25,612 nucleotides of DNA from an uncultured Oscillospiraceae bacterium (GCA_934646115.1 CAKUEM010000026.1:1-25612), one strand, 5' to 3'. Counted from the first letter of the stretch, positions 1 to 6,850 are shown. Numbers and translations are program-made. The notes: generated by a model not told the origin, from the letters alone.

Positions 1-36
1 GTGATCTTAGACCGCATCCTGTTCATGGAGTGGTAA
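1..36 (+). CDS. possible C-terminal end of an upstream gene (partial)
   Basis: The first 36 bases read in frame 1 as eleven sense codons ending in TAA and encode VILDRILFMEW. The codons are ordinary for this genome, and the frame closes just before a hairpin, as a gene end would. The piece is too short to identify and could be chance. Confidence 0.3.
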   Translation: MILDRILFMEW

Positions 37-77
37 ACAAAAAACGACTATGCAGGGCGAGAAATCGCCCTGCATAG
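37..77 (-). terminator. strong hairpin, terminator-like on the minus strand
   Basis: A perfect 13-base-pair stem (48-60 with 65-77) closes on a GAAA loop. Read on the minus strand it is followed by CG and a run of T (complement of the A-rich 37-44), which fits an intrinsic terminator for leftward transcription from the NSS transporter/microprotein side. On the plus strand the stem is not followed by T, so it would be a poor rightward terminator. Confidence 0.6.
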
Positions 78-140
78 AGAACACACAGCGCGGCATGGAT
101 AGGCCGCCGAAACAACTTTGCTTTTTCTCCTTCCTAAATT

Positions 141-177
141 GTCGCCGGGCATATAATAGATTTCATTGCCCGGCGAC
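141..177. repeat. perfect 10-bp inverted repeat (hairpin)
   Basis: GTCGCCGGGC at 141-150 is perfectly complementary to GCCCGGCGAC at 168-177, with a 17-base AT-rich loop containing TATAAT. Neither strand has a T run right after the stem, so it is not a plain terminator. It sits between two terminator-like hairpins. It may be part of a structured RNA or a protein-binding site; the function is unknown. Confidence 0.55.
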
Positions 178-195
178 CCTCTCCTTATCATTGAT

Positions 196-229
196 AGAGC
201 AGCGCCATGGTTTGGCGTTGCTCTTTTTG
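196..229 (+). terminator. intrinsic terminator, plus strand
   Basis: The stem AGAGCAGCGCCA (196-207) pairs with TGGCGTTGCTCT (213-224) with one G-U wobble and a short loop, and runs directly into T224-T228. This is a canonical rightward terminator. It would end whatever is transcribed from the gene upstream of this window or from a short RNA within 80-195. Confidence 0.75.
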
Positions 230-687
230 TAAGGGGGAGATAATCTGGCTTTTTCGCTAAACGGTTTTGCGTGCTGCCCATTGCGCGGCGGGATAAAAGC
301 CGATGAATCACCGGGGTGAAACGGTTTGCGCTACTCAGCTGCGGAATGAGAACCGGAGTCAGCGGCGTGGTTTTAACTATGCGACTTGCGAGGAAGGAGC
401 GCGGCGTGTATTTCTAATCGCGCGATACTGCGCCACCTGCCTATGGGGAAAATCAAAGCTGCTCTGCGGGGAATTTATGCTGCTCACTGCGGCGCGGAAG
501 CAGGATGAATGTCGGCATGCTTTCGATCAACGGCTTGTGTGCGGCTCAGACGTGGGCGGCTTGTCCGCGCGGGGGATGGTTGCGAATATCATAAAGCCGG
601 CTTATGTAGCCCTCTGACACAGGGACCTGCATCAGGGGGCGCGGCTTTCTCGCGCATCAAGTGTCCGCGCCGCTTACGGCGCAGCGG
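230..687. other. 458 bases without a convincing gene
   Basis: Open frames exist here (for example a 46-codon plus-strand frame starting at 478) but none has recognisable protein features. The base composition lacks the regular GC-rich third-position pattern of the neighbouring genes. An imperfect stem (638-644 with 665-671) and a small GCGCCG/CGGCGC hairpin (668-683) lie at the right end, just past the microprotein stop codon. I checked by eye for RNase P RNA, tmRNA, SRP RNA and common riboswitch cores and saw none. It could be a long 3' untranslated region, an unknown RNA, or decayed sequence. Confidence 0.5.
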
Positions 688-780
688 CTAGCGGAGGCAG
701 CAGCGGTTTCCGCAGGAGCGGCAGCTTCCGGAGAAAAAGCCGAGGATGCCGCCCAGAATAAATGCGGGGAATGGGAACAT
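688..780 (-). CDS. 30-residue cysteine-rich membrane microprotein (candidate)
   Basis: I do not recognise a family. The minus-strand frame starts at ATG 780-778, is preceded by a strong AAGGGAGG Shine-Dalgarno site with an 8-base spacer, and ends at TAG 690-688. The product has a hydrophobic, proline- and glycine-rich stretch at residues 2-18 with two glycine steps (G10-G11, G14) that could span or insert into the membrane. A polar tail carries four cysteines (C20, C23, C27, C28) and three arginines. It lies about 150 bases downstream of the NSS transporter on the same strand, so the two may share a transcript. Some NSS transporters have small subunits (the MetS type), but this sequence does not resemble MetS as I know it. 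The ribosome site is the strongest evidence; the reading frame itself is short enough to arise by chance. Confidence 0.5.
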   Translation of the reverse strand: MFPFPAFILGGILGFFSGSCRSCGNRCCLR

Positions 781-852
781 AAGCGAAGCCTCCCTTCGAG
801 GTTCGGCGGTTTGCCCGCCGGGGAATTTCTCCCGGGACTATCTTATGCGCGG

Positions 853-909
853 GCGGGACAAGTGGTGCGCAGGATCTCCCGGCAAGGCATCTGCGGGACA
901 AGTGGTGCG
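853..909. repeat. 17-bp direct repeat with period 40
   Basis: GCGGGACAAGTGGTGCG occurs at 853-869 and again at 893-909. On the minus strand each copy carries TCCCG followed 12-19 bases later by CGGGA, so each can fold into a small hairpin. The pair lies in the spacer between the NSS transporter stop codon and the microprotein. It looks like a partial tandem duplication; any role in RNA processing or stability is inference. Confidence 0.7.
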
Positions 910-931
910 GCGTCATGGCGCTGGCAGCGCG

Positions 932-2299
932 CTAGAGCGTGATTTCGCCAAGGAAGCCCAAAACCAAAATCAAAAGGATCGCCGCGGGCGCAAAATATCG
1001 AATGAGCACGGACCATACGCGCTGAAGCGGAAAGCGAAAGCGTCCGCCCTGCGTGACCTCGGCGATCGCGTGCTCCGCGCCCCAGATCCAGCCGACGAAC
1101 AGACAAAAGCCAAGGCTTCCGAGCGGAATGAGCAAATAATCGGTCAAATTTTCAAGCATTGCGCCGAGCGACGGGAACGTGACCCCTGCGCGGACGCTAT
1201 ACCACACGCCGCGCAGATCGACCGCGCCCTGCGAGAGCGAATAGATCGCGCCGAACAGAGCGAGCAGCACAACGAAGCAGAGCGTGGCGCGGCGGCGCGA
1301 AAGGTGCAGCGTTTCTACTCCGAAGGTGACGAGCGCCTCGAGGATGGAGATCGAGCTGGTCAGCGCGGCGAACGCGAGCAGCAGGTAAAACAGCGCGGCG
1401 AACACGCCGCCGCCGGGGATCGCGGCGAACACGCCCGGCAGCGCGACAAATGCAAACGTGCCGCCCGCGCCAAGCGGCGTTCCGGTTGCGAACACGGCGG
1501 GAATCAGCATGAATGCGGCGAGAAACGCGACCGCCGTGTCGAGCAGGCAGATTAGCCCGGTATTGCCGGCGAGGTTTTCCTTGCGGCTTAAATACGAGGC
1601 GTAGGTGCAGGTCGTGCCCAGCCCGACCGAGAGCGAAAACAGCGCCTGCCCCAGTGCGCTGAGCAAAACCGGCGGCGTGAGCCGGGAAAAATCAAACGTG
1701 GTCAGAAAGCGCAGCCCCTCCGCCGCGCCGGGCAGCGTGACCGAGCGGACGAGAAGGACGAGCAGCAAAACGAGCAGCACCGGCATGAACACCCGGCTGA
1801 CCCGCTCGATCCCGCCGGATATGCCGCGCAGAACGATCAGCGCGGTCGCGCCGAGAAACAGAAGCAGGAAAATGAGCGGCTGCAGCGGATGCGCGGTGAA
1901 TTGCGCAAACGCGGCGGCGGCCTGATCGGGCGCGATGCCGCCTGCCAGATACACCGTGACGTATTTTAAAACCCAGCCGCCGATCACGCTGTAATAAGAC
2001 AAAACGAGGAAGCCGCAAAGAATCCCGATCGCGCCGAGGAACGTCCAGCGCGGCGCGACCGAGTGGAACGCGCCGACTGTGCCGCGCTGCGTGTGCCGCC
2101 CGAGCACCAGCTCCGCCAGCATGACGGATGCACCCAGCGTAAAGACGATCAGCGCATAGACGAGGAGGAACGCGCCGCCACCGCCCGCGCCCGCTTTCCC
2201 GGGGAATTTCCAGATGTTTCCCAGCCCGATCGCGCTGCCGGCGGTTGCGAAAATAAAGCCGAGATTGGATGACCAGCCCTCTCGCTTTGGCGCGCTCAT
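932..2299 (-). CDS. sodium-dependent transporter, neurotransmitter:sodium symporter (NSS/SNF) family
   Basis: This is an integral membrane symporter that uses the sodium gradient to import a small substrate, in bacteria usually an amino acid. The 455 residues match the usual bacterial NSS length (LeuT/MhsT class) and contain about twelve hydrophobic segments. The hallmark first helix is clear: GSAIGLGNIWKFP near residues 21-33, followed by GGGGAF, the unwound region that forms the sodium and substrate sites. The ATG start is supported by AAAGGAGG with a 7-base spacer. It is transcribed away from the PhnP-like gene at 2425. Downstream on the same strand lie a hairpin-forming repeat and the cysteine-rich microprotein. 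The substrate cannot be told from the sequence; tyrosine, tryptophan, methionine or alanine are typical for the family. Confidence 0.93.
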   Translation of the reverse strand: MSAPKREGWSSNLGFIFATAGSAIGLGNIWKFPGKAGAGGGGAFLLVYALIVFTLGASVMLAELVLGRHTQRGTVGAFHSVAPRWTFLGAIGILCGFLVLSYYSVIGGWVLKYVTVYLAGGIAPDQAAAAFAQFTAHPLQPLIFLLLFLGATALIVLRGISGGIERVSRVFMPVLLVLLLVLLVRSVTLPGAAEGLRFLTTFDFSRLTPPVLLSALGQALFSLSVGLGTTCTYASYLSRKENLAGNTGLICLLDTAVAFLAAFMLIPAVFATGTPLGAGGTFAFVALPGVFAAIPGGGVFAALFYLLLAFAALTSSISILEALVTFGVETLHLSRRRATLCFVVLLALFGAIYSLSQGAVDLRGVWYSVRAGVTFPSLGAMLENLTDYLLIPLGSLGFCLFVGWIWGAEHAIAEVTQGGRFRFPLQRVWSVLIRYFAPAAILLILVLGFLGEITL

Positions 2300-2350
2300 G
2301 GCGTCGCCTCCTTTCGTTTTGATTCAGTATGCCCTGCGCCGCGCGCGGGT

Positions 2351-2378
2351 ATGCGCAAAGGGCGTGGAAATGCGCAAA
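2351..2378. promoter_or_regulatory. direct repeat in the divergent intergenic region
   Basis: ATGCGCAAA occurs at 2351-2359 and 2370-2378, a period of 19 bases, between the divergent NSS transporter and PhnP-like genes. The placement would suit a regulator binding on one face of the DNA, but the region is only about 125 bases and low in complexity. No convincing -35/-10 pair was found for either gene. Confidence 0.25.
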
Positions 2379-2424
2379 AACGGGGCGGCGCGCACAATTA
2401 TTTTTTGCAAAGGGGAGAGATCAT

Positions 2425-3258
2425 TTGAAACTGACATATTTGGGAACGGCCGCCTATGAAGGCGTGCCTGCGGCGTTTTGCGAGTGCCCGGTTTGCACGG
2501 CGGCGCGGCGCGCGGGCGGACGCAATGTGCGCGGGCGGGCAAGCTCGCTCATTGAGCGCGATCTGCTGATCGACATTGCGCCGGATCTGAGCTACAGCGC
2601 CGGGCGCGCAGGGATCGGGCTTTCGCGCGTTTTATATATTTTGATCACGCATTCGCACAGCGATCATTTCGCGTTTGAAGAGCTGCGCGCGCGAGACACG
2701 CGCTGGTACTGCACGATTCCAAACGCGCAGCCGGTCACGGTCGTGGGCAACCGCAGGGTGGGCGAGCTGCTGCGTGCGCACTGCGACCTTGCGGACACGG
2801 ACATGACGTTTCGCGAGATTCGCGCGTTTGAGTCGGTCGCGCTTGGCGCGTACCGCGTGACCGCGCTTCCGGCGGCGCATAAGCCGGATGAGGACGCGTT
2901 TTTCTATTTGATCGAGCGTGGCGGGCGCACGCTGCTCTATGCGCACGATACCGGCATGCCGGACGATGCGGTGTTTGCGTATCTTGCCGGGAAGCGGCTG
3001 GATTGCATCAGTCTGGACTGCACCTGCGCGCTGACCGACACGCGCGCGACGCATATGGGCGTTGCCGCGGATATCGAGGTGCGCGAGCGCCTGCGGCAGC
3101 TGGGCTGCGTGGATGCGCGCACGATTTGCGTGTGCAACCATTTTTCGCATAATGGGCTGCATCGTGACGGCGATGTGATGCTGCACGAGGAGTTTGCGCA
3201 ATTTGTGCAAAAAGAGGGGTTTCTCGCGTCGTATGACTCGATGGAGATCGAAATTTAG
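2425..3258 (+). CDS. PhnP-like metallo-beta-lactamase-fold phosphodiesterase
   Basis: This is probably a soluble metal-dependent phosphodiesterase related to PhnP, which opens cyclic ribosyl phosphates. The 277-residue product opens with LGTAAYEGVP and the CECPVC cluster (C19, C21, C24), the structural zinc site typical of PhnP relatives. The metal-binding motif HSHSDH is at 76-81. Further ligands are likely in AAHKPDED, the aspartate of YAHDTG, and CNHFSHNG. The start is a TTG at 2425: homology begins with MKLTYLGT, and AGGGGAG lies 7 bases upstream. Earlier in-frame starts would add an unlikely tail. No other phosphonate (phn) genes are near, so the substrate may differ. It runs convergent with fabV and shares a hairpin with it. 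Confidence 0.85.
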   Translation: MKLTYLGTAAYEGVPAAFCECPVCTAARRAGGRNVRGRASSLIERDLLIDIAPDLSYSAGRAGIGLSRVLYILITHSHSDHFAFEELRARDTRWYCTIPNAQPVTVVGNRRVGELLRAHCDLADTDMTFREIRAFESVALGAYRVTALPAAHKPDEDAFFYLIERGGRTLLYAHDTGMPDDAVFAYLAGKRLDCISLDCTCALTDTRATHMGVAADIEVRERLRQLGCVDARTICVCNHFSHNGLHRDGDVMLHEEFAQFVQKEGFLASYDSMEIEI

Positions 3259-3294
3259 GCAAAAAGAATGGGTACTTCAAATGAAGTACCCATT
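3258..3294 (-). terminator. terminator of fabV in the convergent gap
   Basis: A perfect 12-bp stem (3267-3278 with 3283-3294) has an AAAT loop. On the minus strand it is followed by CTTTTT, so it ends fabV transcription. On the plus strand only weak T content follows, so it may slow but not fully stop readthrough from the PhnP-like gene. Confidence 0.75.
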
Positions 3295-3313
3295 GATATT
3301 GCGCAGAAAAGAG

Positions 3314-4510
3314 CTAGCACGATTCCGCAAGGCTCGGGATCATGACCGCGGGGTCAACGTCCGCCGCATAGTCCACGCCCGCTACGCGGAAGCCGAACAG
3401 GCGGTAAAAATCGTCTTCATATCCGTTTAAATCACACATCTCGTCGAGATTTTCGGTTGTGATCGCGTCCCACGCGCGCATAACCTCGGCTTGAATCTCC
3501 GGGCGCATCTCCCAATCGTCCATATGGATCAGCCCATCTTTCTCAAGCCCGACTTCCGGCTCGAGCAGGTGCGTGCGCATCAGGCGCTCCATCTGCTCTA
3601 TGCAGCCCTCGTGCAGCGCGTGCGCCTTCATGACCCGGTAAAGAATGCCGATATAAAGCGGAACGACCGGGATCGCAGAGCTTGCCTGCGTGACCAGCGC
3701 TTTATTGACCGAAATATACCCATGCCCGCCGATGGGCGCGAGGGTTTCGGTGATCTCGCGTGCGGTGCGCTCCAGGTCGAGCTTCGCCGCGCCGATCGTA
3801 CCCGAGCGGTAGATCGGATGGGTGACGGCCGGACCGATATAGGAATACGCCACGGTTTTCACCCCGTCCGCAAGCAGACCCGCGTCGTGCAGGGCGCGGA
3901 TCCAGAGCATCCAGTCCTCGCCGCCCATGACCTTCACGGTCGCCGCGGTTTCCTCGTCCGTAGCCGGCTCAAGCTCCGCGCGGGTGACCGTGCGGGTATT
4001 GATATCGATCGATTTGTTGCAAAATGCCGCGCCGCGCGGCTTGATGACCGAATGATAGCGCTCGCCGCTTATCGGATCGATCCGCACGGGGGAGGCGAGG
4101 CTGTATACGATCACGTCGATCTGCCCAAGATCGCGGCGGATCAGGTCTATCGTTTGCGCCTTGATCTCGTTGGAAAACGCGTCGCCATTGATGCTTTTTG
4201 CATAGCGCCCGTCTGCATGCGCGAGCTGCTCAAACGCGGCGGTGTTATACCACCCGGCGGTCGCCGTGCGCGTGCCGATCGCGGGCTTATCGTAAGCAAC
4301 GCTGATCGTGTCGGCGTTTGCGCCGTAGGCAAGCGCGATCCGGCTTGCAAGACCGTAGCCGGTTGAGCCGCCGAGGATCAGGGCGCGCAGGCGGCCGGGG
4401 CGGGCGGGCTTGCTTTTTACATATTCAATTTGCTCGCGAACATTCTGTTTGCAGCCGGCGGGATGCGCCGTTGTACAGATGAAGCCGCGAACCTTCGGTT
4501 CGATTACCAT
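3314..4510 (-). CDS. fabV: FabV-type enoyl-ACP / trans-2-enoyl-CoA reductase
   Basis: The enzyme reduces trans-2-enoyl thioesters with NADH, either the last step of each fatty-acid elongation round or the crotonyl-CoA step of a fermentative pathway. The 398 residues match FabV/TER length. The dinucleotide loop GGSTGYGLASR is at about 48-57. The catalytic pair Y234 and K243 shows the Y-X8-K spacing that separates FabV from the FabI class (Y-X6-K). The C-terminal MDDWEMRP and FYRLFGF segments are also family-like. The ATG start has GAGGTG 5 bases upstream. The gene stands alone, not in a fab cluster, with its own terminator. FabV enzymes are known to tolerate triclosan. Whether it works on ACP or CoA substrates cannot be told from sequence. 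Confidence 0.95.
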   Translation of the reverse strand: MVIEPKVRGFICTTAHPAGCKQNVREQIEYVKSKPARPGRLRALILGGSTGYGLASRIALAYGANADTISVAYDKPAIGTRTATAGWYNTAAFEQLAHADGRYAKSINGDAFSNEIKAQTIDLIRRDLGQIDVIVYSLASPVRIDPISGERYHSVIKPRGAAFCNKSIDINTRTVTRAELEPATDEETAATVKVMGGEDWMLWIRALHDAGLLADGVKTVAYSYIGPAVTHPIYRSGTIGAAKLDLERTAREITETLAPIGGHGYISVNKALVTQASSAIPVVPLYIGILYRVMKAHALHEGCIEQMERLMRTHLLEPEVGLEKDGLIHMDDWEMRPEIQAEVMRAWDAITTENLDEMCDLNGYEDDFYRLFGFRVAGVDYAADVDPAVMIPSLAESC

Positions 4511-4597
4511 ATTGACACCTCTTTTATCATTCGAAGCACTGCGGATTTTTTGTTATTGTAGCATAATTTTCGGGGGATGTCAAAACGCGCTCGCCGC

Positions 4598-4924
4598 TTA
4601 TTTTGCAACGGTTTTATAATAATTTCCAAATTTGGCAAGCGCGTCGATGATCGGCAGCATTTCTTTCCCGAGCTGCGTGAGACCATATTCGACTTTTGGC
4701 GGCATTTCCCGATAATCATGACGGTATGCCAGTCCGTCATCGATCATCTGGCGCAGACTGTCGGTTAGAACCTTTTGCGAGATCCCGTCTAAGTCGCGCT
4801 GCAATTCGTTAAAGCGCCACGGACGCGATTTGAGATTGCGGAGAATGAGCAGCTTCCATTTCCCGCCGATCAGAGAGATGGCGGTTGCGACGGGGCATAC
4901 CGGCAACTCTTCTTTTGTTTTCAT
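4598..4924 (-). CDS. HxlR/DUF24-family winged-helix transcription regulator
   Basis: This is a small MarR-like DNA-binding protein of 108 residues. It has the family opening CPVATAISLIGGKWK with the conserved N-terminal cysteine (C10), then the recognition region with GISQKVLTDSLRQM, and the wing ending in VEYGLTQLG. In characterised relatives (YodB, HypR) the equivalent cysteine senses quinones, aldehydes or other electrophiles. The start is the ATG at 4924-4922: GAGGTG lies 6 bases upstream, whereas the ATG at 4930 directly abuts it. It is divergent from the cupin gene at 5066, which is the likely target, together with itself. The nature of the signal is inference. Confidence 0.92.
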   Translation of the reverse strand: MKTKEELPVCPVATAISLIGGKWKLLILRNLKSRPWRFNELQRDLDGISQKVLTDSLRQMIDDGLAYRHDYREMPPKVEYGLTQLGKEMLPIIDALAKFGNYYKTVAK

Positions 4925-4943
4925 GCGCATCACCTCTTCATAT

Positions 4944-4972
4944 ATTATAACACATTCTGTTTGATATGTATA
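4944..4972 (-). promoter_or_regulatory. probable promoter of the HxlR regulator gene
   Basis: On the minus strand a perfect TATAAT (4949-4944) lies about 20 bases before the start codon, with a weak TATACA -35 box 17 bases upstream (4972-4967). The short leader fits an autoregulated gene. Confidence 0.55.
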
Positions 4973-4981
4973 GTTATAAAA

Positions 4982-4993
4982 AAGTGCGTACTT
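4982..4993. promoter_or_regulatory. candidate HxlR operator palindrome
   Basis: AAGT-GCGT-ACTT is an inverted repeat flanked by A/T runs. It lies just upstream of the cupin promoter -35 box and upstream of the regulator's own -35 box. The position and AGT...ACT character suit HxlR/DUF24 operators. Binding is inferred, not shown. Confidence 0.45.
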
Positions 4994-4997
4994 GTTT

Positions 4998-5025
4998 TTG
5001 CATGCGCAAGCTTGTAAGCTATACT
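4998..5025 (+). promoter_or_regulatory. probable promoter of the cupin gene
   Basis: TTGCAT (4998-5003) and TATACT (5020-5025) are separated by 16 bases and lie about 40 bases before the start codon. The candidate operator sits immediately upstream, so a regulator bound there could block or guide polymerase. Confidence 0.6.
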
Positions 5026-5065
5026 CAGGCAAGCAAATTGCAAATATCTTTTGGAGGTCTTACAC

Positions 5066-5419
5066 ATGGCTAACTACACAAAGACAAACAGCGGAAACGA
5101 AGCGAGATATGAGCTGCATGAGAAGCTGGCGCTGACCGGCGCAGAGGTGAGCGTCAACCGCCTTCCGGCGGGCGCGAGCGTGCCTTTCGTGCATTCGCAC
5201 CGGAACAATGAGGAAATTTACGGGATCATTGCAGGGCAGGGAAAGGCAGAGATCGACGGGGAAACGGTTTCTCTTGCAGCCGGAGATTGGCTGAAAATTT
5301 CACCAGCGGCGAAGCGGCGGTTCTTCGCGGGTGAGAAAAGCGGCATGACCTACGTCTGCATTCAGGTGAAAGAGCATTCGCTGCGTGAATTTACGGCGGA
5401 GGATGCTGTGGTATGTTGA
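5066..5419 (+). CDS. small single-domain cupin protein
   Basis: The 117-residue protein is one cupin barrel. Cupin motif 1 is present with H43, H45 and E49/E50 in HSHRNNEE followed by a glycine-rich turn (GIIAGQG). In motif 2 (AGDWLKISPAAKRRF) the usual histidine is replaced by a basic residue, so a bound metal would have an incomplete ligand set. The ATG at 5066 is chosen because GGAGGT ends 7 bases upstream. An earlier TTG frame would overlap the ribosome site. It is divergent from the HxlR regulator and followed by a strong terminator, making a one-gene unit. Such cupins paired with HxlR regulators are common, but a specific reaction is not established here. It could bind a small molecule or detoxify a quinone or aldehyde. 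Confidence 0.85.
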   Translation: MANYTKTNSGNEARYELHEKLALTGAEVSVNRLPAGASVPFVHSHRNNEEIYGIIAGQGKAEIDGETVSLAAGDWLKISPAAKRRFFAGEKSGMTYVCIQVKEHSLREFTAEDAVVC

Positions 5420-5434
5420 TCTGCGCTGTATGGG

Positions 5435-5469
5435 AAAAGGGCACGGTCTGGCTAAGACCGCGCCCTTTT
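5435..5469 (+). terminator. terminator of the cupin gene
   Basis: AAAAGGGC and CGGTCT (5435-5449) pair with AGACCG and GCCCTTTT (5455-5469) around a 5-base loop and one A/C mismatch, giving a long stem ending in T. It starts 16 bases after the cupin stop codon. Confidence 0.8.
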
Positions 5470-5480
5470 GGTGCTGCTAT

Positions 5481-5526
5481 AAAAAAACGCGCTGTTCCTG
5501 CTATGCATGCGGGAACGGCGCGTTTT
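5481..5526 (-). terminator. terminator of purA
   Basis: AAAACGCGC (5484-5492) pairs with GCGCGTTTT (5518-5526), and GTTCC pairs with GGAAC inside. On the minus strand the stem is followed by a run of seven T (complement of A5481-A5487). It begins 13 bases after the purA stop codon. Confidence 0.8.
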
Positions 5527-5538
5527 CTATCATAATAT

Positions 5539-6810
5539 TCAGCGGCAGATGATCTGGTCGCGATCCGGCCCGACGCCGACGATCCCGACCGGGCAATCGC
5601 ACAGCTCTTCGATCCGCGCGATATATCTCTTTAAATTCTCCGGCAGCTTATCATATTCGCGAATGTCGCTGAGGTCCTCGTCAAACCCGTCAAATTCCTC
5701 ATACACCGGGGTGCAGCGCGCCAAATCGTCCAGATCCGCGGGGAAGTCACGCGTGATCTTGCCGTCCATCTCATAGCCGGTGCACAGCTTGATCTTCGGA
5801 AGCCCCATCAGCGGGTCGATTTTATTGATCACAAGCGAGGTCAGACCGTTTACGCGCACGGTATAGCGCGCAATCACCGCGTCAAACCAGCCGGTTCTGC
5901 GCGGACGCCCGGTCGTTGTGCCGAATTCCGCGCCCTTTTGGCGGATATATTCGCCGGTCTCGTCCTCCAGCTCGGTCGGGAACGGACCTTTGCCGACGCG
6001 CGTGGTATAACCCTTGCAGATGCCGATGACCTCGTTGATCATCGTCGGCCCGACGCCGGAGCCGATGCACACGCCGCCCGCGACCGGGTGCGACGAGGTG
6101 ACATACGGATAGGTGCCCATATCCAGGTCGAGCAGCGTACCCTGCGCGCCCTCAAACAGAACATTTTTCTGCGCCTTCAGCGCGTCATAAATCATCGGGG
6201 TGGTATCGCGCACGAACGGGCGCAGAAGCTCTGCATACTCGCGATATTCGCGGCAGATCGCGTCAAGATCGAGCGCGGGCATCCCGTAAAGCTTTGTAAT
6301 GATCTCGTTTTTTACGGCGCCGGCGCTGCGCACCGCGCGCTCAAATTTCTCTGCGCTGACGAAATCGTGCATGCGGATGCCGGAGCGCTCCGCCTTGTCC
6401 ATGTAGCAGGGACCGATGCCCTTCTTCGTCGTGCCGATATCGCCCTTGCCGCGCGCTTTTTCGCTCAGCCCGTCAAGCGTGATGTGCCAGGGCATGATGA
6501 CATGCGTGCGCGCATCGATATACAGATGCTCCAGCGAGATGCCTTTTTCGCGCAGCGCCGCCATTTCCTCCAGCACGACCTTCGGGTCGAGCACGACGCC
6601 TGCGCCGATGATATTTACCGTGCCCGGATAGAGGATGCCGGACGGGATCAGATGCAGTTTAAACACGTTCTCGCCCACGATGACCGTGTGACCTGCGTTA
6701 TTTCCGCCCTGCGAGCGGACGACGATATCCGCCTGCGAGGCGAAAATATCGATGAATTTGCCCTTGCCCTCGTCACCCCACTGGGCGCCGAGAATCACTT
6801 TTCCAGACAT
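5539..6810 (-). CDS. purA: adenylosuccinate synthetase
   Basis: PurA joins IMP and aspartate with GTP hydrolysis to make adenylosuccinate, the first committed step to AMP, in the cytoplasm. The 423 residues match the family. The N-terminal GAQWGDEGKGK motif holds the catalytic aspartate (D13) and phosphate loop. NNAGHTV carries the catalytic histidine (H41). IGTTKKGIGPCY, the TTTGRPRRTGWFD segment and the guanine-recognition NKID are all present. The ATG start has AAAGGAG 8 bases upstream. The gene is alone on its strand with its own promoter, structured leader and terminator. purA also lies close to the wal locus in Bacillus, so the neighbourhood is partly ancestral. Confidence 0.98.
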   Translation of the reverse strand: MSGKVILGAQWGDEGKGKFIDIFASQADIVVRSQGGNNAGHTVIVGENVFKLHLIPSGILYPGTVNIIGAGVVLDPKVVLEEMAALREKGISLEHLYIDARTHVIMPWHITLDGLSEKARGKGDIGTTKKGIGPCYMDKAERSGIRMHDFVSAEKFERAVRSAGAVKNEIITKLYGMPALDLDAICREYREYAELLRPFVRDTTPMIYDALKAQKNVLFEGAQGTLLDLDMGTYPYVTSSHPVAGGVCIGSGVGPTMINEVIGICKGYTTRVGKGPFPTELEDETGEYIRQKGAEFGTTTGRPRRTGWFDAVIARYTVRVNGLTSLVINKIDPLMGLPKIKLCTGYEMDGKITRDFPADLDDLARCTPVYEEFDGFDEDLSDIREYDKLPENLKRYIARIEELCDCPVGIVGVGPDRDQIICR

Positions 6811-6850
6811 GGGGACACTCCTTTCAAAAGCAGGCGGCGTTCGCGCAAAA

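Noticed and set aside
250..400. Possible cobalamin-type riboswitch resemblance (CCGG-GTGAAAC-GG and CCGGAGTCAGC)
   Set aside because: The spacing and the other conserved blocks of that riboswitch are missing, and no fitting gene follows on the plus strand.
303..617. 104-codon plus-strand frame in the left non-coding stretch
   Set aside because: No good ribosome site at the start, no domain or compositional pattern of a real protein, and codon use unlike the neighbouring genes.
478..618. 46-codon plus-strand frame preceded by GGGG
   Set aside because: The ribosome site is only partial and the product shows no recognisable feature; kept as part of the unresolved stretch.
853..909. CRISPR array or phage attachment site
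   Set aside because: Only two copies, no further repeats, no cas genes, integrase or tRNA nearby.
661..1555. Long plus-strand frames opposite the microprotein and the NSS transporter
   Set aside because: They are R/E/A-rich shadows created by GC-rich third positions of the minus-strand genes and lack ribosome sites.
2329..2424. N-terminal extension of the PhnP-like protein from an upstream ATG
   Set aside because: The extension would be 32 non-homologous residues and would run through the AGGGGAG ribosome site of the TTG start.
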